A stretch of DNA of 39,213 bases, taken from contig CAILKQ010000103.1 of NCBI GenBank assembly GCA_903834825.1, positions 1 to 39,213 of the forward strand, written 5' to 3'. Source of the DNA: an uncultured bacterium (lineage in GTDB: Bacteria > Bacteroidota > Bacteroidia > Chitinophagales > Chitinophagaceae). The translations under genes and the position numbers were made by a program. Under the pieces are notes generated by a model. The model made no database searches. It was not told the origin of the DNA and saw nothing but the letters and a program-made list of their open reading frames with translations. Shown here in pieces: positions 19,905 through 28,121 of this stretch. How positions within the stretch are numbered: the first letter of the stretch is position 1; every line of letters starts with the position of its first letter.

Positions 19905-21168
19905 CAATGGTAAGGCCACCGGCTGCCCTTGGAGCTGCTGGTGGGGCTTGAGGCCTGGGTTTTTGACCATTCGGTTTTGGCATGTCTTTTTTTGGACCCC
20001 TGTTCCGGGAGGATGAAGCCTCGTAGGAAGGGCCTTTGCCCAGCGCTGCAGGCAGTTCAACCTTCTCCACGATTTTTCCAATCAGCTTTTCAATGCGTTG
20101 GAATTTATGTTGGTCATCGTTGTTAACAAAAGTGATGGCAGCGCCCTTTGTCTCTGCCCTGGCTGTTCTTCCGATGCGGTGCACATAGTCTTCACCATCC
20201 GAGGGAACATCGTAATTGATGACCAACTCTATGTTGTCAATGTGGATGCCACGGCTCAGGATATCTGTTGCAATCAGGATTGGAAGTCTTTTGGAGGAAA
20301 ACTCCAGCAATACATCTTCGCGCTGGCTTTGGTCCAGATCAGACTGAATGTCTTTGGCATTGTATTTCATCCGCTGCAACTGCGCAGCCAATTGTTTGAC
20401 CGTCTGTTTTTTTGAACAGAAGATCAATACAGATTTATACTCTTTCTCGGCAAGGATGTGTTGAATGACGGGAATCTTGTGGGTATCATAAACGATATAG
20501 GCTTGCTGTTTGATGCTTTCAGGTGGCTTGGACAAAGCAACACTGACCTCCACCGGCTCATCAAGGATTGATTTTGCCAACTGCAGGATCCTTGGTGGCA
20601 TGGTGGCAGAAAACATGAGGGTCTGTCTTTTGGCAGGCAGAAAAGAGATGATTTTCATGATATCATCATGAAAACCCATGTCCAGCATGCGGTCGGCTTC
20701 ATCAAGGATCAGGTACTTGAGCTCCTTCATTTTTACATACCCCATGTTGAGGTGGGATATCAGCTTACCTGGGGTGGCTACCACAATATCAACGCCTCTT
20801 GAAAGGGCCTGTTTTTCCCTTACAAAACTTCCTCCATCTCCACCACCATAGATAGCCATGGAACTGATCGATGAAAAATAAGTCAATCCATCAAGGTGGC
20901 TGCTGATCTGAATGGCCAATTCCCTTGTGGGGACCATGATGAGTGCGTGAACCTCACTGTCGGTATGTTCTTCAGACATCAGCTTGTGCAAAATGGGCAA
21001 GAGAAATGCAGCTGTTTTGCCTGTGCCTGTTTGTGCAGAGGCGATGATGTCTTTTCCATCCATGATAACCGGGATGGCTTTTTCTTGTATAAGGGTGGCT
21101 TTTTTATAGCCGCTTGATTCAATGCTCTCTGCAAGGGATTCGTGAAAATTAAAAGAAGAAAAGTCCAA
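19888..21168 (-). CDS. DEAD/DEAH-box RNA helicase
   Basis: 426 aa; AQTGTGKTAAF, PTRELAIQ, LDEADRMLDMGF, SATMP, HRIGRTAR; basic/Pro-rich C-terminal tail. Confidence 0.96.
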   Translation of the reverse strand: MDFSSFNFHESLAESIESSGYKKATLIQEKAIPVIMDGKDIIASAQTGTGKTAAFLLPILHKLMSEEHTDSEVHALIMVPTRELAIQISSHLDGLTYFSSISSMAIYGGGDGGSFVREKQALSRGVDIVVATPGKLISHLNMGYVKMKELKYLILDEADRMLDMGFHDDIMKIISFLPAKRQTLMFSATMPPRILQLAKSILDEPVEVSVALSKPPESIKQQAYIVYDTHKIPVIQHILAEKEYKSVLIFCSKKQTVKQLAAQLQRMKYNAKDIQSDLDQSQREDVLLEFSSKRLPILIATDILSRGIHIDNIELVINYDVPSDGEDYVHRIGRTARAETKGAAITFVNNDDQHKFQRIEKLIGKIVEKVELPAALGKGPSYEASSSRNRGPKKDMPKPNGQKPRPQAPPAAPRAAGGLTIEKRVQ

Positions 21169-21191
21169 TATGCGCTGATTTAATATTTATA

Positions 21192-21199
21192 CAAAGATA
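21192..21199 (-). promoter_or_regulatory. Candidate promoter -7 box for the DEAD-box helicase
   Basis: Minus TATCTTTG (plus CAAAGATA); possible weak -33 (TTG) about 18 nt upstream; about 23 nt before the ATG at 21168. Confidence 0.5.
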
Positions 21200-21276
21200 A
21201 GCTAATTCGCATCCATGACAATTATTAAGAAGCCTGTTGCATATTCTTTGCTATTTTTATACCACAATTAAGTCCT

Positions 21277-22305
21277 ATGAAAGCATCTCACAGTTCTCAA
21301 ATATTGTTCAGCTTCAGCCTTTTCATCCTGATTGCTGGTTGTGGAAATGCCCAGACAGATCCATCCGAAAAGGGATTGGTAAAAAAGACCGAAAAGAAAG
21401 AGATGAAGCCTGATCCTAAGCCTGTGCTTGATTCTGTGGCTTTCAAAAAGAAAATGATTGCCATGGCCAACGGCGACAGTTCAGAAAGGTGGAGATTCAA
21501 GGAACATTATCCAAAGCCGGGTGCTATTCTTCCGATGAGCCGGATTATTGCTTATTATGGCAATCTATATTCCACCCGTATGGGTATTCTTGGAGAGCTT
21601 CCCAAACCACAGATGTTCGCCAGGTTAAAGGCGGAGGTGGCGGCCTGGGAGAAAGCAGATCCTTCAACACCAGTAGTTCCGGCTTTGCACTACATTGTAA
21701 CAACTGCTCAAATCGATCCAGGGGCTTCAGGAAAGTACAGGCTCAGGATGCCCAATGCCCAGATAGACAAGGTGATGGCCATGGCAGAAGAAATCAATGC
21801 AATCGTTTTTTTGGATATTCAGGTCGGCCTGAGTAGCCTGAGGGAAGAAATCCCTGTTTTGGAAAAATATTTGAAACATCCGCGTGTACATCTTGGCATC
21901 GACCCTGAATTTTCAATGAAGGGCGGTAAAAAACCTGGTTCGGTAATAGGAAGTTTTGATGCTGCCGATATCAATTTCGCCAGCCAGTACCTCGCTGATC
22001 TTGTATTGAAAAATGATCTTCCTCCCAAGGTGCTGGTCATTCACCGTTTTACCCAAGGAATGATCAAAGACTACAAGGCCATTCGCATCCAACCTGAAGT
22101 TCAACTGGTTGTTGATATGGATGGATGGGGAGCACCTGCAAGAAAGATCAATACCTATAAACAATTTGTGTTTGCAGAGCCCTTGCAGTTTACAGGGTTT
22201 AAGTTGTTTTACAAGAACGACCTGAAAGAGCCGCCAAACCGGGTGTTGACGCCCAAGGAACTGCTGGCATTGAAGCCTGTTCCAATGTACATTCAATACC
22301 AATAA
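21277..22305 (+). CDS. Putative lipoprotein of unknown function, possibly TIM-barrel-like
   Basis: 342 aa; lipobox FILIAGC; conserved-looking motifs YYGNLYSTRMGILGE, VVPALHYI, VFLDIQVG, HLGIDPEF, VLVIHRFT, VVDMDGWG. Confidence 0.8.
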   Translation: MKASHSSQILFSFSLFILIAGCGNAQTDPSEKGLVKKTEKKEMKPDPKPVLDSVAFKKKMIAMANGDSSERWRFKEHYPKPGAILPMSRIIAYYGNLYSTRMGILGELPKPQMFARLKAEVAAWEKADPSTPVVPALHYIVTTAQIDPGASGKYRLRMPNAQIDKVMAMAEEINAIVFLDIQVGLSSLREEIPVLEKYLKHPRVHLGIDPEFSMKGGKKPGSVIGSFDAADINFASQYLADLVLKNDLPPKVLVIHRFTQGMIKDYKAIRIQPEVQLVVDMDGWGAPARKINTYKQFVFAEPLQFTGFKLFYKNDLKEPPNRVLTPKELLALKPVPMYIQYQ

Positions 22306-22314
22306 GATCCGATG

Positions 22315-22665
22315 TCAGGGAAGTTTGCTGATGATCACATATCCTGCTAGCATGAGCAGGAGCAGGGTAGTGATGAGTAAAATGATCCACAATGGAAATG
22401 AAATTGATTTCAATCGGATCCTTCTTCTTTTTCTAATTTTATCTTTTATCATCCTATTGAGCTGGCTGCTGATGGCGGCTGCCTCATGACCATCCTTCAA
22501 CTGTTTCAGGCCCTCCATTGCATCACCGAGCAGTTCATCATCTGTTAGCATTTCCTCCAGTTGTCTTTTGGCTGCATCGCTCAAGTCATTGTTGAGGTAT
22601 TCCAAAACAACTGTATTGTCTGGAACTGACTTGCTTGGCGGGATATGAGGGTTCTTAGTTGACAT
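22315..22665 (-). CDS. Small C-terminally anchored membrane protein; candidate anti-sigma factor
   Basis: 116 aa; acidic N-terminal region VLEYLNNDLSDAAKRQLEEMLTDDELLGDAMEGL, basic KIRKRRRIRLK, a single TM near the C-terminus; start overlaps the upstream sigma factor by 11 bp. Confidence 0.75.
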   Translation of the reverse strand: MSTKNPHIPPSKSVPDNTVVLEYLNNDLSDAAKRQLEEMLTDDELLGDAMEGLKQLKDGHEAAAISSQLNRMIKDKIRKRRRIRLKSISFPLWIILLITTLLLLMLAGYVIISKLP

Positions 22666-23236
22666 GTTCCCTGATTTTTTTTTCGAGAATGATTCTCAGG
22701 TTTCTTTTTCCATTTTGGATATGGCTTTTTACCTGTGAAAATGAAAAGCCTGTCCTGGTTTCAATGTCGTGGTAGGATAATTTCTCCAGATAGAACATTT
22801 GAATGCAGTTCTTTTGTTCGTGGCTGAGCTCATTCAATGCGGCTTTGAGGTGCGAGGATTGTTCTTCCATCAGCAGTTCTTTCATCTTCAGTTCCTGGTC
22901 TGTCTGCAGGTTGGAACCGGTTTCTTCAGGTAGTTCATCTGTGGTGCCAGGTTTTGAAGACCTGCTCCTCAGCTGCATCAGACAATGGTTTTTGGCCACA
23001 CTGTAGATCCAGCTTTTGAAAAAGGGGATCTCGTATTTACCGACTTCTCCCAATGCTTTCTCAAATACATGCTGGGTGGCATCCTGCGCATCTGTTGCAT
23101 TGCGAAGGTATTTCATGCAAACGCCAAATACCAGAAGGCTGTAACGCTCGAACAGCCATCCTAGCCATTGGCTGTCTGCAGTTTTCCTGTATTGCTGCAA
23201 AAGCTCAGTATCGGTATATGTGTTGTGTGAATGCAT
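22655..23236 (-). CDS. RNA polymerase sigma factor, sigma-70/ECF family
   Basis: 193 aa; region 2 (WLGWLFERYSLLVFGVCMKYLRNATDAQDATQHVFEKAL) and region 4 HTH (LSHEQKNCIQMFYLEKLSYHDIETRTGFSFSQVKSHIQNGKRNLR). Confidence 0.92.
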   Translation of the reverse strand: MHSHNTYTDTELLQQYRKTADSQWLGWLFERYSLLVFGVCMKYLRNATDAQDATQHVFEKALGEVGKYEIPFFKSWIYSVAKNHCLMQLRSRSSKPGTTDELPEETGSNLQTDQELKMKELLMEEQSSHLKAALNELSHEQKNCIQMFYLEKLSYHDIETRTGFSFSQVKSHIQNGKRNLRIILEKKIREHVN

Positions 23237-23289
23237 CTACGCTTCAATGTTGCCTTGATATGGAGATGCAAAAATGCAGGGATTGCATA

Positions 23290-23658
23290 TTATTTTTTTC
23301 CTGAGAAAAGAAGTTTGAGTGCAAGCAGGATCATCACCACCGCAAAAACTTTTTTCACGGTTTCTTGTGGCAGGCTGAGTGAAAATTTACTACCAAGATA
23401 GCTGCCGAACAAAAAACCAACAGCCAGCAGACCTGCATACTTGAAATCCACATATCCCTTTTTGTAATAGTTTATTACACCCAGCAAGCCCACCGGAAAC
23501 AGCAACATGGCCAGGGAAATGCCTTGTGACTGGTGTTGGCTGAGCCCGAGCAACAGCACCAGTGCCGGAACGATGATGACACCTCCGCCTATACCAACCA
23601 TCCCACCCATGAAACCAGCAGCCAATCCAATGAGGACCAGGTATATGATTGTTTCCAT
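23290..23658 (-). CDS. Half-length sulfite exporter TauE/SafE-family membrane protein
   Basis: 122 aa from METIIYLV; GLAAGFMGGMVGIGGGVIIVPALVLLLGLSQHQSQGISLAMLL is the TauE/SafE repeat signature. Start trimmed from 23724 because the upstream portion lacks membrane character. Confidence 0.85.
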   Translation of the reverse strand: METIIYLVLIGLAAGFMGGMVGIGGGVIIVPALVLLLGLSQHQSQGISLAMLLFPVGLLGVINYYKKGYVDFKYAGLLAVGFLFGSYLGSKFSLSLPQETVKKVFAVVMILLALKLLFSGKK

Positions 23659-23680
23659 TGTTGTTTTTTTTGAATCCATT

Positions 23681-24058
23681 TTATTTGATAAGGGATGCCC
23701 CGAGGACAACCGCAAGGATGCCAAGGACTACAGAAAGGATGATGTAAATGAGTGCCGTCAGGTGCAGGCCGGATTTGAACAGTGCTAGATTTTCAAAAGC
23801 AAAGGCTGAAAAGGTGGTGAATCCGCCGCAAAAACCTGTTGCAAGCAAAAGCTTGATGTCGGATCCAGTGGTGGCGTTGCGGGCAGCAAAAGCATAGATC
23901 ATGCCGATGGTAAAGCAACCAATCAGGTTGATCATAAAAGTCCCTATTGGGAACTGGTTAGTATTTTTTGACTGGATGATCAAGGATGTGATATAGCGTG
24001 CGGATCCACCAGCTGCACTTCCCACCAATACAAGCAATATGTTTTTCAGGTCAATCAT
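23681..24058 (-). CDS. crcB: Fluoride exporter CrcB/Fluc
   Basis: 125 aa; GSAAGGSARYITS, GTFMINLIGCFTIG, ATGFCGGFTTFSAFAFE; start overlaps the upstream stop (ATGA). Confidence 0.94.
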   Translation of the reverse strand: MIDLKNILLVLVGSAAGGSARYITSLIIQSKNTNQFPIGTFMINLIGCFTIGMIYAFAARNATTGSDIKLLLATGFCGGFTTFSAFAFENLALFKSGLHLTALIYIILSVVLGILAVVLGASLIK

Positions 24059-24486
24059 TCAATCGGAAGATTGCCAGAAAACGTATAGCTGAAATCAACT
24101 TTCCATGTTTTTTCACTCCTGACAACCTTGAGGTCCATGGGTTTCATCGTGTAAGAATTGGAAAAACTGATGATGCTGATGCTGTCATTTTGTTTCTCAA
24201 CCTTGTTGATGATAATGGAGGCTGATTTCAATTGGAGTTTTTCCTTTTGGGGTTGCTTTTTCATGTAGGCCTGGTACCTTCCGAAAAGCTCATTGTCCTC
24301 TGGGTCGTTGAGCAGATAAAGGTTGGCTTTTTCATAGTTGCCATCCAAAACGGCACGCACAAATTCACGGCCTGCATCCAAAGGATCTTCAGGCATTTTG
24401 AATCCTTCCGGCTCATTGCAGGAAAATACCCATCCTGTGATGAGCAGGCAAAAAAAACATCTGGATAATAATTTAACCTGCATCAT
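24055..24486 (-). CDS. Small lipoprotein, possibly DUF4878-like
   Basis: Lipobox-like WVFSC after a TM stretch; DAGREFVRAVLDGNYEKANLYL...WKVDFSY pattern. Start set at MMQVKLLSRCFF (24486); the ORF-track start at 24549 lies inside phoH. Confidence 0.7.
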   Translation of the reverse strand: MMQVKLLSRCFFCLLITGWVFSCNEPEGFKMPEDPLDAGREFVRAVLDGNYEKANLYLLNDPEDNELFGRYQAYMKKQPQKEKLQLKSASIIINKVEKQNDSISIISFSNSYTMKPMDLKVVRSEKTWKVDFSYTFSGNLPIE

Positions 24487-24487
24487 G

Positions 24488-25441
24488 TTATTCATTTTCC
24501 TTGTCATATGCTCTGATGATGGCTTTGACCAGCCTGTGCCTGACGACATCTTCTTCGTCTAGTTCAATGTGGGCAATGCCATCAATGTTTTTTAGGATTC
24601 TTGACGCCTTGATCAATCCACTTCTTTGGTTCTTTGGCAGATCCACCTGAGAAAGGTCTCCAGTGATGATGGCCTTTGCATTGGGGCCAATCCGTGTAAG
24701 GAACATTTTGATTTGAAGGTCGGTGGTATTCTGGGCCTCATCCAGGATGATGAAAGCATGGTCCAGTGTTCTGCCCCTCATGTAGGCAAGTGGTGCGATT
24801 TCAATGACCCTGGTGCTCATGTAATAGCCCAATTTATCCGCTGGAATCATATCATCCAGGGCATCGTACAATGGCCTCAGGTAAGGGTCAATTTTTTCCT
24901 TCAGGTCTCCGGGAAGAAAGCCAAGGTTTTCTCCTGCTTCAACTGCAGGCCTGGTGAGAATGATCTTTTTGACCATTTTATTTTTCAATGCCCTTACCGC
25001 CAAAGCTACAGCTGTATAGGTTTTTCCTGTTCCTGCAGGCCCAATGGCAAAAATCACATCGTTCTTTTCTGCCAGGCTCACCATTTTCTTTTGGTTGAGG
25101 GTTCTTGCACGAACTGACTTTCCATTCGGGCCAAAAACCAGCACATCCTGCGGATTCTTTTCAACAAAATTATCTACCACCTCGGCATCGTCTCCACCAA
25201 GAATTTGTTCAAAATAATTATGGCTTACGTTGCCATTCCGTTCCAGGTATTGGATCAGCGTTTCAATTTTTTCCTTGGCCTGTGTAAGCTGTTCCTGGGC
25301 CCCGCTCAGTTTGATTTGTTTGCCCCGGCTTAGGATTTTTAAAAGCGGAAATCTTTTTTTTAGCAGGTCCAGTTTCCCATTGTTGACACCAAAGAATTCA
25401 ATGGGATTGATGGAGTCGAGGTTGATAACGGTTTCAGTCAA
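24488..25441 (-). CDS. phoH: PhoH family ATPase
   Basis: 317 aa; Walker [58 protein letters not shown]. Confidence 0.95.
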   Translation of the reverse strand: MTETVINLDSINPIEFFGVNNGKLDLLKKRFPLLKILSRGKQIKLSGAQEQLTQAKEKIETLIQYLERNGNVSHNYFEQILGGDDAEVVDNFVEKNPQDVLVFGPNGKSVRARTLNQKKMVSLAEKNDVIFAIGPAGTGKTYTAVALAVRALKNKMVKKIILTRPAVEAGENLGFLPGDLKEKIDPYLRPLYDALDDMIPADKLGYYMSTRVIEIAPLAYMRGRTLDHAFIILDEAQNTTDLQIKMFLTRIGPNAKAIITGDLSQVDLPKNQRSGLIKASRILKNIDGIAHIELDEEDVVRHRLVKAIIRAYDKENE

Positions 25442-25485
25442 AGTGGCGGATTTTAGGTTTTTAGTTGATTGTTTTCGTTCTCTTC

Positions 25486-25493
25486 AAATTTAA
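25486..25493 (-). promoter_or_regulatory. Candidate -7 box for the phoH operon
   Basis: Minus TAAATTTG (plus CAAATTTA), about 45 nt upstream of the phoH ATG; TTG on the minus strand about 22 nt further upstream. Confidence 0.45.
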
Positions 25494-25590
25494 TTCTTTG
25501 CTGACGAATATCCTCCAACTTACTTATCAACAACTGTGGGAAAAAAATCCATTTGCTAAAATTTAACGAATATGGCTCTTTGATGTCTGG

Positions 25591-26241
25591 CTAAGGGATG
25601 GCCTTTAAGGCTGCGATGACAGCCATAGGGTCATTTGCGCCAAAAACGGTATTTCCTGCAACCAATACATCGGCGCCAGCCCTGACCAGATCCGCTGCAT
25701 TGTCCAGTGTTACGCCACCATCAATTTCAATGAGGGTATTGGCGCCATTTTTAATGATGGACTCCTTCAGGCTTTCAACTTTTTTCAACATGGAATGAAT
25801 GAACTTTTGCCCTCCAAATCCAGGGTTGACGGTCATGATGCATACAAGGTCGGCACCAGCCAAAACCTCATCAATCATTGATATGGGGGTTTGGGGGTTC
25901 AGGGCTATGCCTGCTTTCATTCCCAGGTCTTTGATTTGTTGCAGGTTGCGGTGCAAGTGTTTGCATGCCTCTGCATGAACGGTCAGTACATCGGCACCAG
26001 CCGCTTTGAAAGCCTCTGCATATTTTTCGGGTTCTTCAATCATGAGATGAACATCACAAACCTTGGTGGTGGCCTTTCTGATGGCAGATATCACCGGAAT
26101 GCCAAAACTGATATTGGGCACAAACCGGCCATCCATCACATCTAGGTGAAACCACTCCGCTTCAGATTGGTTTACCATTTCGCATGCCTTGTCCAAATGA
26201 AGAAAGTCAGCAGCAAGAAACGAAGGGGCTACAATAGGCAT
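25591..26241 (-). CDS. rpe: Ribulose-phosphate 3-epimerase
   Basis: 216 aa; APSFLAADF, HLDVMDGRFVPNISFG, MTVNPGFGGQKFI, IEIDGGV. Confidence 0.97.
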   Translation of the reverse strand: MPIVAPSFLAADFLHLDKACEMVNQSEAEWFHLDVMDGRFVPNISFGIPVISAIRKATTKVCDVHLMIEEPEKYAEAFKAAGADVLTVHAEACKHLHRNLQQIKDLGMKAGIALNPQTPISMIDEVLAGADLVCIMTVNPGFGGQKFIHSMLKKVESLKESIIKNGANTLIEIDGGVTLDNAADLVRAGADVLVAGNTVFGANDPMAVIAALKAIP

Positions 26242-26245
26242 GGTA

Positions 26246-26941
26246 TTATTTTTTTAAGTTGTTGAGTGATATGATGGCGCCTTCATGGTCTGGGTCAAGC
26301 CTGAGAGTCTCTTGGTAATAAGCGGCAGCTTTTTCGCTATCTTTTTTTTCTTCAAGGCAAAGCCCCAGCCAATAGTATACATCAGGATTTTTGCGGTCAA
26401 GATCCATGGCTTTGGACAATGCATCAATGGCCTTGTTGATTTCTTTTGAATGGTAAAGTGAAATTGCCTTTTCTATGTACGCATCAGTAAATGTAAAGTT
26501 GCTGATGATGGAGGAGTCAAATGATTTGATGGCCTCCCTGTCATTGCCAGTATTGGCATAAAATAGCCCCTTGATGTAGTGGCCTTTTGCAGCATCCAGG
26601 GCTTTTTCACTGTGGGTCATCCTTGTGGCAATCAAGAGTGATTGATCGCTTTTGATGGCAGCCAACAGAGATCCTAGCTGGTTTTCTACTTCCGGTTGTT
26701 CCAATTTTAGCCCGAGGGATTGGCTCAGCAGTTGGATGGATTTACCCGTATCTCCCATTTGTAGTTTATTGAAGGCCATTTGGTTGATGAGCTTCACTGA
26801 ATCAGGATATTTCTCCAACAGCAGTAAACTGGAATCGGCAGCCTTATTGTCTGATAGGGTTTCATTGCTTTTTTTACCGTCGCAAGACGCGTAAAAAAAG
26901 GAGAGAAGACCCATCACCAAAAGATGAAACAGCAAGCGCAT
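26246..26941 (-). CDS. TPR-repeat lipoprotein
   Basis: MRLLFHLLVMGLLSFFYASC lipobox; repeated TPR-like helices (DVYYWLGLCLEEKKDSEKAAAYYQETLRLDPDHEGA). Start set to the ATG at 26941; the ORF-track start at 26947 is a TTG. Confidence 0.85.
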   Translation of the reverse strand: MRLLFHLLVMGLLSFFYASCDGKKSNETLSDNKAADSSLLLLEKYPDSVKLINQMAFNKLQMGDTGKSIQLLSQSLGLKLEQPEVENQLGSLLAAIKSDQSLLIATRMTHSEKALDAAKGHYIKGLFYANTGNDREAIKSFDSSIISNFTFTDAYIEKAISLYHSKEINKAIDALSKAMDLDRKNPDVYYWLGLCLEEKKDSEKAAAYYQETLRLDPDHEGAIISLNNLKK

Positions 26942-26944
26942 CTC

Positions 26945-26952
26945 CAAATTTA
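26945..26952 (-). promoter_or_regulatory. Candidate -7 box abutting the start codon of the TPR lipoprotein
   Basis: Minus TAAATTTG then GAG then ATG; no -33 TTTG at standard spacing. Confidence 0.3.
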
Positions 26953-27037
26953 TGAAATCGTGCCGTTTTATTACAGTTTAATGATAAAACAACAAGGCGA
27001 AGGTGTTAAATTGGGCCCCATATAAACCACCTCATCC

Positions 27038-28120
27038 ATGCCAATCCTCAAAACAAGCTATTTTCAGTGTGTCTTTGTTCTGGTCTTTACAGGTCTCAGC
27101 AGTGTATTCGCACAGGACAGCCTGCAATATGCGGACGAGTCCCATTTCAAGAACATCCAGCAACTCACATTTGGTGGAGACAATGCTGAAGCTTATTTCA
27201 GTTTTGATGGCAAATGGCTGGTTTTTCAGAAGACGAACCCCAAGGAAAACATCCCTTGCGATCAGATTTACATCGGTAAGGTGCCAACAAAGGCTGGAGA
27301 AAAGTTTGAACCCAAACTGGTCAGCAATGGTAAGGGCAGGACAACCTGTGGTGCATTTTTGAAGGACAACAAACACATCGTTTTTGCTTCAACACACCTT
27401 TCAGATGGGAATTGCCCACCTGTCCCTGACCGCAGCAAATATGGCAACAAATACATATGGCCACTTTATGCAGGATATGATATTTTTATTGCTGACCTCA
27501 ACGGAAAGATTACAAAGCAACTGACCAATCAACCCGGATACGATGCTGAAGCGACCATTTCTCCTGATGGGAAAACCATGCTCTTCACTTCTACAAGGGA
27601 TGGGGATATTGACCTTTATACCATGGATTTGAAATCTGGTTCAGTTAAAAGAATCACCAATCAGCTGGGATATGATGGCGGCGCCTGGTACAGCCCTGAT
27701 GGCACCAAAATCATCTGGCGTGCTTCAAGGCCCACCAGTACAGAAGAAGTGAAAGAATACAAGGACCTGCTCAGTGAGAACCTTGTAGCACCTACCAAGA
27801 TGGAGGTATGGATTGCCAATGCAGATGGTTCCAACCCCAAGCAGGTAAGCCACCTGGGCCAGGCCAACTGGGCGCCAGCCTATATGCCAGACAGCAAAAC
27901 CATTATTTTTGCTTCCAACCACGAATACAAAAGAGGATTTCCTTTCAACCTGTATACCATGAACGAAGATGGATCAGGCTTGAAAAAAATCAGCCGCGAC
28001 AAAGGCTTTGATGCTTTCCCCATGTTCAGCACGGATGGCAAGAAAGTTGTTTTCTGCTCCAACAGGAACAATGGTGGAACAAGGGATACCAATATTTTTG
28101 TGGCAGATTGGGTAGACTAA
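27038..28120 (+). CDS. Secreted TolB-like/PD40 beta-propeller protein
   Basis: 360 aa; signal peptide; repeats such as DAEATISPDGKTMLFTSTRDGDIDLYTMD, DGGAWYSPDGTKIIWRA, DAFPMFSTDGKKVVFCSNRN. Confidence 0.9.
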   Translation: MPILKTSYFQCVFVLVFTGLSSVFAQDSLQYADESHFKNIQQLTFGGDNAEAYFSFDGKWLVFQKTNPKENIPCDQIYIGKVPTKAGEKFEPKLVSNGKGRTTCGAFLKDNKHIVFASTHLSDGNCPPVPDRSKYGNKYIWPLYAGYDIFIADLNGKITKQLTNQPGYDAEATISPDGKTMLFTSTRDGDIDLYTMDLKSGSVKRITNQLGYDGGAWYSPDGTKIIWRASRPTSTEEVKEYKDLLSENLVAPTKMEVWIANADGSNPKQVSHLGQANWAPAYMPDSKTIIFASNHEYKRGFPFNLYTMNEDGSGLKKISRDKGFDAFPMFSTDGKKVVFCSNRNNGGTRDTNIFVADWVD

Positions 28121-28121
28121 A

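Noticed and set aside
24055-24549. Fluoride (crcB) riboswitch upstream of crcB
   Set aside because: crcB starts inside an overlapping ATGA with the previous gene; no leader space and no recognisable riboswitch sequence.
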